A DNA stretch of 64,000 nucleotides, from the NCBI GenBank assembly GCA_963989245.1, contig OZ022342.1, forward strand, positions 70,193,073 to 70,257,072, written 5' to 3'. Shown in pieces: positions 27,801 through 35,828 of the stretch (position 1 is the stretch's first letter; the number at the start of each line of letters is the position of its first letter). Position numbers and translations under genes: made by a program. The notes below the pieces were generated by a model, which saw nothing but the letters and a program-made list of their open reading frames with translations, searched no databases and was not told where the DNA came from. This DNA comes from Nansenia antarctica (lineage: Eukaryota; Chordata; Actinopteri; Argentiniformes; Microstomatidae).

Positions 27801-30800
27801 GCAGGCCGGACACCCAGACCGTCACTCCAGCACCGATGATCCACTACAGGATGTTCCCCCAGGTGGAGGGACCCAAGTTCCCCTTCTTCAAGGACGAGGA
27901 CAGGAGCCAGTATGTGGAGCTACGCATCTGCCTAGACACGCTCTTGGACAACTCCTGCTCAGAGTCCTACAAATATGCGATTCTCCTTCAGCATGTGAGG
28001 AACCCCAGAGCCCACAACATGGTACTGGCCCATGCCTCCGCACCGACACCTTACACCAGAGCGCTCGCTGACTTGGATGCCCGCTACGGTCGTCCCTGGA
28101 ACCACGCCCTTGCTGAACTGCAAGCCCTCGAACAGCAGGCCCCCATCAAGGATGACCGGGCGCTGGATGACTTCGCGCTCCGCGTGCACACCTTGGTTGG
28201 AATGCTGAAGACGCAGGGCCCAGCTGGCGCCAGCGAGATCAACAGCACCTCCAACGTAGAGCGGCTGCTCCGCAAGATCCCACGCTTCCGGCAGGAGAGG
28301 TTCCGGCGACAGCAGCGCGTTCGTAACCCCGGGAAGTTGGGTCTGAGCATGGCTGCCTTCGCGGAGTTCCTACTGGAGGAAGTGCATGACACCAACGTAG
28401 ACGCCATGGGTTACGCTGAGCCGAAGAAGGAGAGGGAGAAGGGAGACCGCTGGGACGGGCCGAGCTCGAACAGAGGACGCACAGTAGGAGTGCTGCACAC
28501 GGAGGAGGAGCCTCGGAGAGAGAGGACCACCCGACCTGAGGGAAAGGATTCCTCTCAACCCCCTCAAAAGGGACGGAGAGGTCCACCGCCATGTCCGTAC
28601 TGCCCCAGCGAGCACTGGTTCAATGAGTGCAGTGACTTCAACAACCTGAGTACCGAGGCCAAGCAGAGGTGGCTCGAGGAGCACAAGAGGTGCTGGAACT
28701 GTGGGCGCGACCACCTGGCGAAGAACTGCACCTTGAGGAGGAAGTGCAACCGCTGTGAGGAGGTCCACCTCCACATCCTACACGAGGTCTCCCTCGCCAG
28801 GTCCGCGGAGGGCAACAGAAGCCCTAGGTCCGGTCGCGCACCGGAAGAGGAAACCCCTGTCTACTACCTAGACTCGCCACAGAGCAGCGGCTCCAAGGTT
28901 CTACTGAAGGTGGTGAAGGTCCGACTTCACCACAACAACGCTGTGTACGACACGTACGCCGTTCTAGACGACGGGTCGGAACGGACCATCCTTCTCCAGG
29001 GGGCAGTGCGCCAGTTGGGGCTCCAAGGGACTGCGGAGAAGCTGACTCTGCGCACGATACGTCGCGACCTTAAAGAGGTCACCGGGGCGAGAATCAACTT
29101 CTCTATCTCCCCGGCGGGGCGGCCGTCGGATAGACATCGGCTTCAGAATGTCTTCACCGCCGACCAGCTAGCGCTCTCCCGCTACGACTACCCCCTGGAG
29201 AGGTTACGCGCAAGATATCCCCACCTACGGGGAGTAGACCTACATCCGATAGAAGGAGCGGAGCCAACCCTTCTCATCGGCTCGGACAACGCTGAACTGA
29301 TCGTGTCGCTCCGTCCTCCGCTGAGAGGACCACGAGGCTGCCCGATGGCTGTTAAGACTGCGCTTGGGTGGGCCCTCCAAGGCGCTACCGAGTGGAGAGA
29401 GAGGGACGGGAGAGCTACGTCATCCCTCCATGTCCGAACCGAAGAAGCAAACCAACCAACCGGACCGCCTGGAGTGGAATCTATTGCTGCCAGTGCACCT
29501 GGAACAGTTAGTACCACAAATGGTTCACCACAGGATGACCAACCAAAGAAGAAGTCTCTGTGGACAGAGCATAAGTCTCTGGATGGGAAGACCTACTACT
29601 ACAACTCCCAGACTAAGGAGTCCCGGTGGTGGCGCTACCGTGCCATGGCGGCAACAGCTGTTGCCGAGGAACACCTGCAGGTGGCCATGCACCCTCACGT
29701 GGCCGAGGTCAGCATTGACGCACCCGTCAACTCCGTCAAGTACACGTCAGCCATGAAAGTCTCAGCCAGTATTGTAGACGCCTCCAAGGAGGAAAGGCCG
29801 AAGTTGGCGAAGAAGAGAGTAAAGTGGAACCCAGAAGAGGAGGCCAAGCAGGCCTTCAAAGAGCTTCTGGAGGAGGATGGTGGTTCATCCGACGCGTCAT
29901 GGGAGCAAACCATGAGAATGATCATCAACGACCCACGCTACAGCGCCCTGCCCAAGCTGAGTGAGAAGAAGCAAGCGTTTAAGGCCTACCAGGCTAAGAA
30001 GGAGAAGGAACAAGCCAAGCAGCTCAGGAAGAGGAACTGGGAGGCACTGAGGAGCATTCTGGACAACATGGCCAACGTCACCTACTGCACCACCTGGTCC
30101 GAGGCCCAGCAGTACCTGCTGGACGACCCCTCCTTCGCTGAGTACGAGGCGCTGCAGAGCATGGACCAGGAAGACGCTCTGATCTGCTTCGAGGAGCACA
30201 TCCGCGCCCTGGAGAAGGAGGAGAAGCAGAAGATTCTGCTGAGGGAGAGAGACAAGATGTCCGAAGGTGCCGTGGTACTGGTGAGGGACCAGTCCCTTCC
30301 GCGCGCCGCCTGGCAGACAGGCAGAGTGGTCGACACTATCACCTCCTACTTCACGCTGCTAGAGCAGCCTAGCCAGTGTGCCTTCTTAGTTAACTGAAAC
30401 CGAGGGTTTCATGGGGCGGCTGTTGTGAAGGCCCACAGTTTCAGAGCCAGTTTAGTTTCCCCAAACCAGCCCGATTTTGCCCCTGGTATTTCTTTATTAT
30501 TTTCTATACAATTCATATACGTTTGTGAAGTGTATGTATTATTATTGTACTGTTTATGTATATGTTGATGACGTAGTATATCCGGGGTGTGTCTGTGACC
30601 CGGATGTTGGGTTCGGTGGTGCCTATATAAGAGACGGAAGTAGTCCGCGAGTCAGAGTGTGTGGTGAGCAGCAGAACGAGAGAGAAGCAGAACGAGAGAT
30701 AGTAACGAAAAGCCGAGCTAAGATGGCGGATTCAGCAGCGCGCACACCGTGCAGCAACTGAAGACGCCAGGAAAGCGATTATTGAGTGTACCACGGTAGC

Positions 30801-33612
30801 CTGTTTAGTTGTGTTCCCGTTGGACCGCCTTGCCAGCAGCCGGCTGTTCAACGTTGGACCAAGCGGGACGCCAGCTGGACATTAATCGTCGTCTCCACGA
30901 GCGAACACAGACTCCCGCGGAGCTTCGACGCGGACCACTTCATCGACGCACATGCCATTCAACCAGGCCTCAACGCGCACCACGCCACTGGACTATAAGC
31001 CTGTTCAGGCCAGAGACTATCAGTGAGTGATTGAGAGTGTGTGTGGCCGGCCGGGAGGGAATGTGTATTTGGGGATGGATACATCATTTGTGTAATAAAT
31101 GTGTTGTTCATATGTAATACCGTGTGTTAGTTGTTTGTAGCTCCAATGCTAATGCTAGTTGTTTGTAGCTCCAATGCTAATGCTAGTTGTTTGTAGCTCC
31201 AATGCTAATGCTAGTTGTTTGAAGGCTAATGCTAATGCTAGTTCCCTTGCTAATGCTAACGACATTAACTGCTAGTCTAACGGTTTGCTGGCGCCCCCTG
31301 CCTGTATCCTCCTATACTGCCTATTTAGCTCCATTAGTTAGATAACCAGCCCCTTCCTAAATTATACAGTCCTTTTCAGCTACTCCCTGGTTACACCCTC
31401 TGTAGTTGAATAGGGCGAGTGTCTCCAGAACAGAGTGGACACATAACAGGGTGGACACTAACAGGGTGGACATTTTGAGTTAAAGTTAGCCTTTAGCCTG
31501 CCTGTGTTAGCATAATGCCTAGAATGACCATGAATACTTGATGAGGAATCTAATTTGCACTAAATACTTTTTTGGAAATTATTCAATTTGATTGATCTCC
31601 TCAATATGTAGGCATAACAGGGTGGACACGTTATGGTCAACCACATTAAACTCACTGGATAAAAACATAAAAATCAGATGGTTAAAGAGGTAGAAAATCA
31701 CACAGCTTACCACATTTGAAATCTCCTCCACTGATGTGATGTCACCTCATGAGAGTGATGTGATTGAGAAATATGGTTTTCTTTTAAAAGGGACATTAAC
31801 ACAGCATAACAGGGTGGACAGTGATCGCAGGGACAAGCAATATTGTAAGCAAAACCTTAATTTTTTGTACAAAATAAAAAAAAAATGGATAAAAACTATA
31901 TTTGATTTCAATAGATATTGATCAGGAAAATGAAATAATAATAACATATTTGGAAATGTATATGTTTTTAATAGTTATTTTTGGGATTGAAGTTGAATGA
32001 ACACTGGGGACATCCCAAATCCCATGCAAAATCCAATTTACATCTTTAACCAAAGCTTTTAAAATGTAGAAAACAACAACTTAGAAGCCCATATCATTGT
32101 ATTCATAATAAATAACAACTGACTATACATGAAAAACCTAATGGAATTAGTATTTGTCCAAATTTAGACAAAATACAACATTTAGTACTGGGGACGGAAA
32201 AGGCACCGTATAAAAAAAATGACCCTTTTAATCGATGGCAGGCAGGTAGTGGGGATCTCGGATAGCGACTGGCAGGCTGGCTGCCGGCATCATTGATTCG
32301 AGAGTCTGAGCTTATTAAAGTGACGACGGTAATGAGCCGGTCCTCCGTGTCCCTGTGTCTCCGTGTCTCCATGTCTCCATGTCTCCAGGCTCCTCTCGGC
32401 TCCATCGCGGCCCTGGCAGTGTGCTCTGCGCTAAGGTCAAGGGGAATTAACACACACAGCGGTACAAATGCAGCCTAATCCCTCCTCTCTGGTCCTCTGA
32501 CTAATCAATGTGTGAGTGTTGCCTTTAGAACAGCTGAGGGGGGGGGTCTGTAATGAATATATGGATTGTTCACACACACAATAACACACAGGGCTTAAAA
32601 AGGAAGATCCTCTTTGTATTAATATGTGTGTCTACGTGAGCCTCAAATCCTCTTCCAGTTACAGAAAAGGCTGCAAAGGCCAGAACTGCAGGGGTGGGAG
32701 GGGGGGGGGGGTGAAGGGGAGAGGTTAGCGTTGTCTCATAGACGGTATTAGTATTGTACCAGTGTCGTTGTTACGGAATAGCTAATATGATCAAAGTGGT
32801 TCGTGTAACAAATGGCGTGGCATTTGGCCAGACAGGGGCCTGAAATGCCATAGGTCCTAATTAACATTCCCTGTCTCAGGGCGTTGATGGACACAATTTT
32901 AGGTGTGAATAGGATCGTATGTCATCGCTACACATTGTTTATGCGGGTGACAGAATGTTCATTCCTGAATAGTCCTCGGTCCTGAGGGCCAGCGAGGAAC
33001 ATCAAAGAGACGCCATCTTTTGTCCGACAAAATGGACACCTCTCGAAAATTCTTATAGAACTGGGTTTCCGTAAACCCTTCCACTCTCTGGTAATGTACA
33101 CTTCACACTCACCATTGGCATTGCTGCTAAGAATATTTCCTGCTGCTACATTCACTTATATTATTATTGTTATTGTTATTATTATTGCTTTTCTCACTTT
33201 CAAACCAAAAAATGGTTTTGTAGTTGTTTTATTTTTCACTTATTACATTATATTCTGTGGAATATATGGATGTTGTAGAGCTGGGGGGTATTCCATCAAC
33301 GTTGCTAAAGGACAGTCCAACCTTATTTGGATAATTCTCGCGAGACCAGACATCAAAATAAGCCTGGATTTTCCTTTAGCAACGTTGATGGAATACTCCC
33401 CTGCTCTGTCCAAGGCATTGTGTACTTGTATTCAATGTAATGACAAATAAACCAAACTTAAACCTGAACCCGAACCTGAACTAGTTCTGCCCTCTGACAG
33501 GCTGCGTGAAGAGTGGGTCGGCAGGCTGAAGTTCCGGAACCAGAACCAGGACAGCTTCTACGAGGAGCGGATCAGGAGAGCCAAACAGGCCCAGGTGGCT
33601 TTGAAGATCTAG
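24813..33612 (+). CDS. fam240a: FAM240-family small protein (fam240a-like)
   Basis: Two coding exons, 24813-24934 and 33501-33612, joined in phase 2 (AA|G, Lys), give 77 aa ending VALKI and TAG. The function of FAM240 proteins is not established. The short length, the N-terminal KLKKFWEQKI segment and the SALSKLREEWVGRL segment are the family's conserved blocks. The protein is strongly charged and likely helical, with no signal peptide or membrane segment. The neighbour tdgf1 matches the human TDGF1-FAM240A linkage on 3p21, which supports the assignment. The intron is 8.6 kb and contains the whole BEL/Pao insertion in the same orientation, whose poly(A) signals could truncate the transcript. 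The stop codon lies inside the first unit of a 30-31-bp minisatellite. Exon choice is secure; the a/b/c paralogue name is less so. Confidence 0.82.
24935..25671. other. fam240a intron, left part
   Basis: Unique AT-rich intronic sequence up to the retrotransposon insertion site. Nothing else was recognised. Confidence 0.5.
25677..26651 (+). repeat. 5' LTR, 975 bp
   Basis: Begins TGTTGTGAAGG and ends GGTTACA. Contains TATATAA (25,880-25,886), an AAGATGGCGG YY1-type motif near 25,975, a 12-codon upstream ORF starting in that motif, and AATAAA at 26,350-26,355. Near 26,390-26,475 a 28-bp unit, CTCCAATGCTAATGCTAGTT plus GTTTGTAG, occurs three times in tandem, followed by a decayed copy. By eye the sequence is the same as the 3' LTR. 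Confidence 0.95.
25880..25886 (+). promoter_or_regulatory. TATA box of the LTR promoter
   Basis: TATATAA in the 5' LTR, about 200 bp from its start, where the U3/R boundary is expected. The equivalent in the 3' LTR is at 30,624-30,630 and could drive transcription into fam240a exon 2. Confidence 0.65.
26654..26670 (+). other. Primer-binding site matching tRNA-Tyr
   Basis: TGGTCCTTCGAGCCGGA starts two bases after the 5' LTR. It is the reverse complement of the 3' end of vertebrate tRNA-Tyr including the added CCA (TCCGGCTCGAAGGACCA, from general knowledge): 17 of 17 bases. Confidence 0.85.
26690..30397 (+). CDS. Chimeric Gag-protease-Prp40-Pol-tail polyprotein
   Basis: One open frame of 1,235 codons, 19 bases after the primer-binding site. 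In order: a Ser/Arg-rich head; a coiled coil of ERERLQ-type repeats, residues about 170-277; a BEL capsid-like (DUF1759-type) region, about 393-520; zinc knuckles at C635-C638-H642-C647 and C668-C671-H675-C680, plus a CNRCEEVHLHILH motif; a retropepsin-like region with LDDGS at 759-763, where classical enzymes have D-T/S-G; then the GWALQG motif that normally precedes reverse transcriptase. From about 956 to 1,188 the sequence is that of the splicing factor PRPF40A. Residues 1,190-1,235 (GAVVLVRDQSLPRAAWQTGR...) match the far C-terminal tail of BEL Pol. There is no stop or frameshift. Whether the D-D-G-S protease is active is unknown. Confidence 0.9.
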   Translation: MAERSQPDQTVTPLSPPPETEPRPQRVPRLPPRLQEYELELESSLSGSEERTPRDTVVGEAEVSAGERVASTETALKEHQPEDEMAEPQGFAVETEEQEGEARSDSACGRKREGLSLNDLPPSTARSRPSSCRSVASYRSRASVGSSASGADSLHSRGSSAALSECMRQQAEMALERERQQAETAVERERLQFERERLQRQEALERERLQMNGAERAAERQRQEALERERLQRQEALERERFQYERERLQMEGAERAAERQMAREQLHAEKMEEMMQTMRDVCISRTPSACSSRASSARPSRVPSPEPPADGSMTPAMAVQLQAQLTTWKEEDQGPDRYAAQREPASLPGRGAIPQERSTPLGPPVHQNACRPDTQTVTPAPMIHYRMFPQVEGPKFPFFKDEDRSQYVELRICLDTLLDNSCSESYKYAILLQHVRNPRAHNMVLAHASAPTPYTRALADLDARYGRPWNHALAELQALEQQAPIKDDRALDDFALRVHTLVGMLKTQGPAGASEINSTSNVERLLRKIPRFRQERFRRQQRVRNPGKLGLSMAAFAEFLLEEVHDTNVDAMGYAEPKKEREKGDRWDGPSSNRGRTVGVLHTEEEPRRERTTRPEGKDSSQPPQKGRRGPPPCPYCPSEHWFNECSDFNNLSTEAKQRWLEEHKRCWNCGRDHLAKNCTLRRKCNRCEEVHLHILHEVSLARSAEGNRSPRSGRAPEEETPVYYLDSPQSSGSKVLLKVVKVRLHHNNAVYDTYAVLDDGSERTILLQGAVRQLGLQGTAEKLTLRTIRRDLKEVTGARINFSISPAGRPSDRHRLQNVFTADQLALSRYDYPLERLRARYPHLRGVDLHPIEGAEPTLLIGSDNAELIVSLRPPLRGPRGCPMAVKTALGWALQGATEWRERDGRATSSLHVRTEEANQPTGPPGVESIAASAPGTVSTTNGSPQDDQPKKKSLWTEHKSLDGKTYYYNSQTKESRWWRYRAMAATAVAEEHLQVAMHPHVAEVSIDAPVNSVKYTSAMKVSASIVDASKEERPKLAKKRVKWNPEEEAKQAFKELLEEDGGSSDASWEQTMRMIINDPRYSALPKLSEKKQAFKAYQAKKEKEQAKQLRKRNWEALRSILDNMANVTYCTTWSEAQQYLLDDPSFAEYEALQSMDQEDALICFEEHIRALEKEEKQKILLRERDKMSEGAVVLVRDQSLPRAAWQTGRVVDTITSYFTLLEQPSQCAFLVN
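29543..30256 (+). other. prpf40a: Captured, intron-less prpf40a fragment
   Basis: Encodes a WW domain (W958 to W980, with WTEHKSLDGKTYYYN), a linker, FF domain 1 (about 1,049-1,101, DPRYSALPKLSEKKQAF) and FF domain 3 (about 1,113-1,176, NWEALRSILDNMANVTY and DALICFEEHIRALEKEE). PRPF40A is a U1 snRNP-associated splicing factor with two WW and several FF domains. The wording fits PRPF40A better than PRPF40B (WTEHKS, YYYNSQTKESRW). FF2 is missing and the two WW domains are fused into one. In host genes these domains are spread over several exons; here they are continuous, so the source was a spliced mRNA. Exact borders need an alignment. Confidence 0.9.
30421..31395 (+). repeat. 3' LTR, 975 bp
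   Basis: Same length as the 5' LTR, with no difference noticed when the two were compared line by line. The polypurine region before it is weak (ATGGGGCGGC). AATAAA lies at 31,094-31,099. CCCTC at 31,396-31,400 completes the target duplication. Confidence 0.95.
31401..33282. other. fam240a intron, right part
   Basis: The word AACAGGGTGGACA recurs about five times between 31,446 and 31,825, a loose dispersed motif. The rest is unique, with a G run near 32,700-32,711. No exon was recognised. Confidence 0.5.
33283..33401. mobile_element. Palindromic MITE, family A, copy 2
   Basis: 119 bp, GGGGGTATTCCATCAACGTT ... AACGTTGATGGAATACTCCC: nearly perfect inverted ends sharing the AAGCCTGGATTTTCCTTTA block with the copy at 2,756. 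A short LINE-like tail (AATGACAAATAAA) follows at about 33,437, close to the fam240a exon 2 acceptor. Confidence 0.8.
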
Positions 33613-33845
33613 ACCCTGACCATGACATCATTTGAATATCTAGACCCTGATCATGACGTAATTTGAAGATCTAGACCCTGACCATGACGTCATTTGAAGA
33701 TCTAGACCCTGACCCTGACGTCATTTGAAGATCTAGACCCTGACATCATTTGAATATCTAGACCCTGACCATGACACCATTTGAAGATCTAGACCCTGAC
33801 CATGACGTAATTTGAATATCTAGACCCTGACCATGACGTCATTTT
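33599..33845 (+). repeat. 30-31-bp minisatellite beginning at the fam240a stop codon
   Basis: About eight units of TTTGAAGATCTAGACCCTGA plus CCATGACGTCA, with AATATC and shorter variants. The first unit is the last coding codons and stop (TTG AAG ATC TAG) of fam240a. Confidence 0.9.
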
Positions 33846-34275
33846 CCTATCAATTGACCACAGCCATGATAGACAGTTACACCTCGATCTCACATGACAG
33901 ATATTGAGGTGAAGTTACATATGTGGATTCTTACTTGATGGTAATATAAGCCAAACGAATGGGACATCACTGGATGGTTATAGTTGTACACTGTTCAGGG
34001 TTTGTCTCTCACACACTTGTGCTGTAGTGCGGGGGCATACATTAGTGGCATGGAAAAGAGGTCGAGAGTGAGGCGGGAATCAAGCAGAGTAATTAGTCAG
34101 GCAACGTTTGATATGTTGCATGTTTAGCATGACATGTGGTAAATTAAGGCCATTAGAGGCGTGTGAGGGAGGTGACATAGTACGTTAAGGCTGTAGGTGG
34201 TGTGTGAGGGAGTTGACATGTTGAGGAAGAAGAGATTGTGATACATTTCAAGTATAACAGGTGCCCAGCGACAAC

Positions 34276-34323
<48 letters not shown>

Positions 34324-35444
34324 AGGAAGTCACATTCTTAAGCAATGTGGGACTGAAATCGCTAAAAAAAGTGTTGAAAGTTTCATTTCTGGAAAATACA
34401 ATGTTACCTAGTTCCTTTTTTCTAAGAATATCAGTATTATGAAATGTGGGTCAAGAGAAATGAGCTGAGTGTACTTTAATCTGATGTTCCATTAATGTTA
34501 CTTTTCTTTAAACATTGTCCTTTCTTCTTAATTTGATGTGACAAGAAAATCACTGAATCAAAATAAATCTCTTTCTGAAAAGTCTAAAAAAAAGTATTTA
34601 TTTGTATAAAAAATGTTTAGGAAGATATTACATAACAGAGTGAAAAACATATGTACTGTACAAATCACTAAATGGACCTTCATGGTGCATGGTAACTATA
34701 TTTGATTGATTGAATTGATTGAAAACTTTATTAGAAGATTTGCAGAAGTAGGTACATGAAAGTACATATTACATACAAGGTCAACTAACAGGATAAAAAC
34801 CCAAGAAAGCCACTGGCTTATTTCAATTGGGGTCCTTGATTCTCAATTAATCGTTACATGTAAGACAGACAAAACAGAAAAAACAGAACGTCCATTCTCT
34901 GCAGAGAAACACTGGTAATCACAAAACAGCAGAAAATCTGACGTTTGAGAAAATTAAAGCCGTCAACAACATGGTGTTCGGGATTGACATAAACCTAAAT
35001 GAACCCAAGCTGTGTCACATCACACATCACTAACACCAAAAGGGTAACGTGAAGCGTTCAGGTTGAATTCTATTGCCTCTAGCACCATCATGTGGCAATT
35101 AGTGGTTCCAGCAAACAGCCACAGAGAAATGGCAATATATATTTTTTTACACTAAACTGGACAAAGTCGATCTTTGGACAGAATTTTATACGAATAAAAG
35201 ACCTTCCATCAGGGCAGAAGAAGAGGAATAAGTAGTGGACGACTTCACATTTGTTCTGAGTCGACCGGACAGCCTTCCCCCGCACCCACTACAATTAGTG
35301 CTGATAAAAACATAATGTCAGCCTGAGTAGGACAGCTTTAGTAGGACAGCTTTAGACAAACAGTGTAAGACAACAGGCATGGACAACACATACAAATATT
35401 AGCTTTAAAAAATAAAAAATAAAAATCTGTCAATGTTTAATTTC
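33846..35444. other. fam240a 3' region and intergenic spacer
   Basis: A (GA)n tract lies at 34,279-34,321. AATAAA at 34,562-34,567 is a candidate fam240a poly(A) signal. A LINE-like tail (TTGATTGAAAACTTTATTAG) is near 34,715. Otherwise nothing was recognised. Confidence 0.45.
34562..34567 (+). terminator. Candidate poly(A) signal of fam240a
   Basis: AATAAA about 950 bp after the stop codon. Assignment is by position only. Confidence 0.35.
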
Positions 35445-35450
35445 TTTATT
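35445..35450 (-). terminator. Candidate poly(A) signal of the C3a receptor gene
   Basis: Minus-strand AATAAA about 380 bp downstream of the receptor stop codon. Confidence 0.45.
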
Positions 35451-35828
35451 TCATGTAAAATGCAGACATACACAGCCCTTGCTTTCCATACCATCCTTAT
35501 TAAGAAACACAAGAAGTCAAAGAAAAGCATATTTTGGCATCAAAGCTTGTGTGAAGTACCTGTTCTATAATTCATTATTATATTATATATTATTATATTA
35601 TAAATAGCATATCATGAAGCCTCTAACATAATACTTTACAGCATGCATGCATAACACCTCTGTGAAAGATGTAACGTCGGGGTACAGAAATACAAATCCA
35701 CACGTTATCTGTTGATTTCAATATTCAAATTTCAGTTCAGCTATAACAAAGCCTTACTCTTAGTAATGACTAACGTGTGTTTTCCTGTATCTAAGAACCC
35801 TGCACCCAGGAGTACATTCAGACATTTC

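Larger units (their letters stand above)
25677..31395 (+). mobile_element. BEL/Pao LTR retrotransposon carrying a captured prpf40a segment
   Basis: A complete 5,719-bp element: LTR, tRNA-Tyr primer-binding site, one 1,235-codon ORF, LTR. The termini are TG...CA. Target-site duplications CCCTC lie at 25,672-25,676 and 31,396-31,400, the 5-bp length usual for this superfamily. Gag and protease are BEL-like, but reverse transcriptase, RNase H and integrase are absent and replaced by about 710 bp derived from host prpf40a. The element must therefore depend on enzymes from intact relatives. It sits in the fam240a intron in the sense direction. Confidence 0.93.

Noticed and set aside
26690..30397. 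Resident host prpf40a gene or an ordinary processed pseudogene
   Set aside because: The segment is fused in frame to BEL Gag-protease upstream and a BEL tail downstream, lies between matching LTRs with a target duplication, and has no poly(A) tail or flanking duplication of its own.
33599..33845. CRISPR-like array
   Set aside because: Units are head-to-tail without unique spacers, in a vertebrate gene's 3' end. It is a minisatellite.
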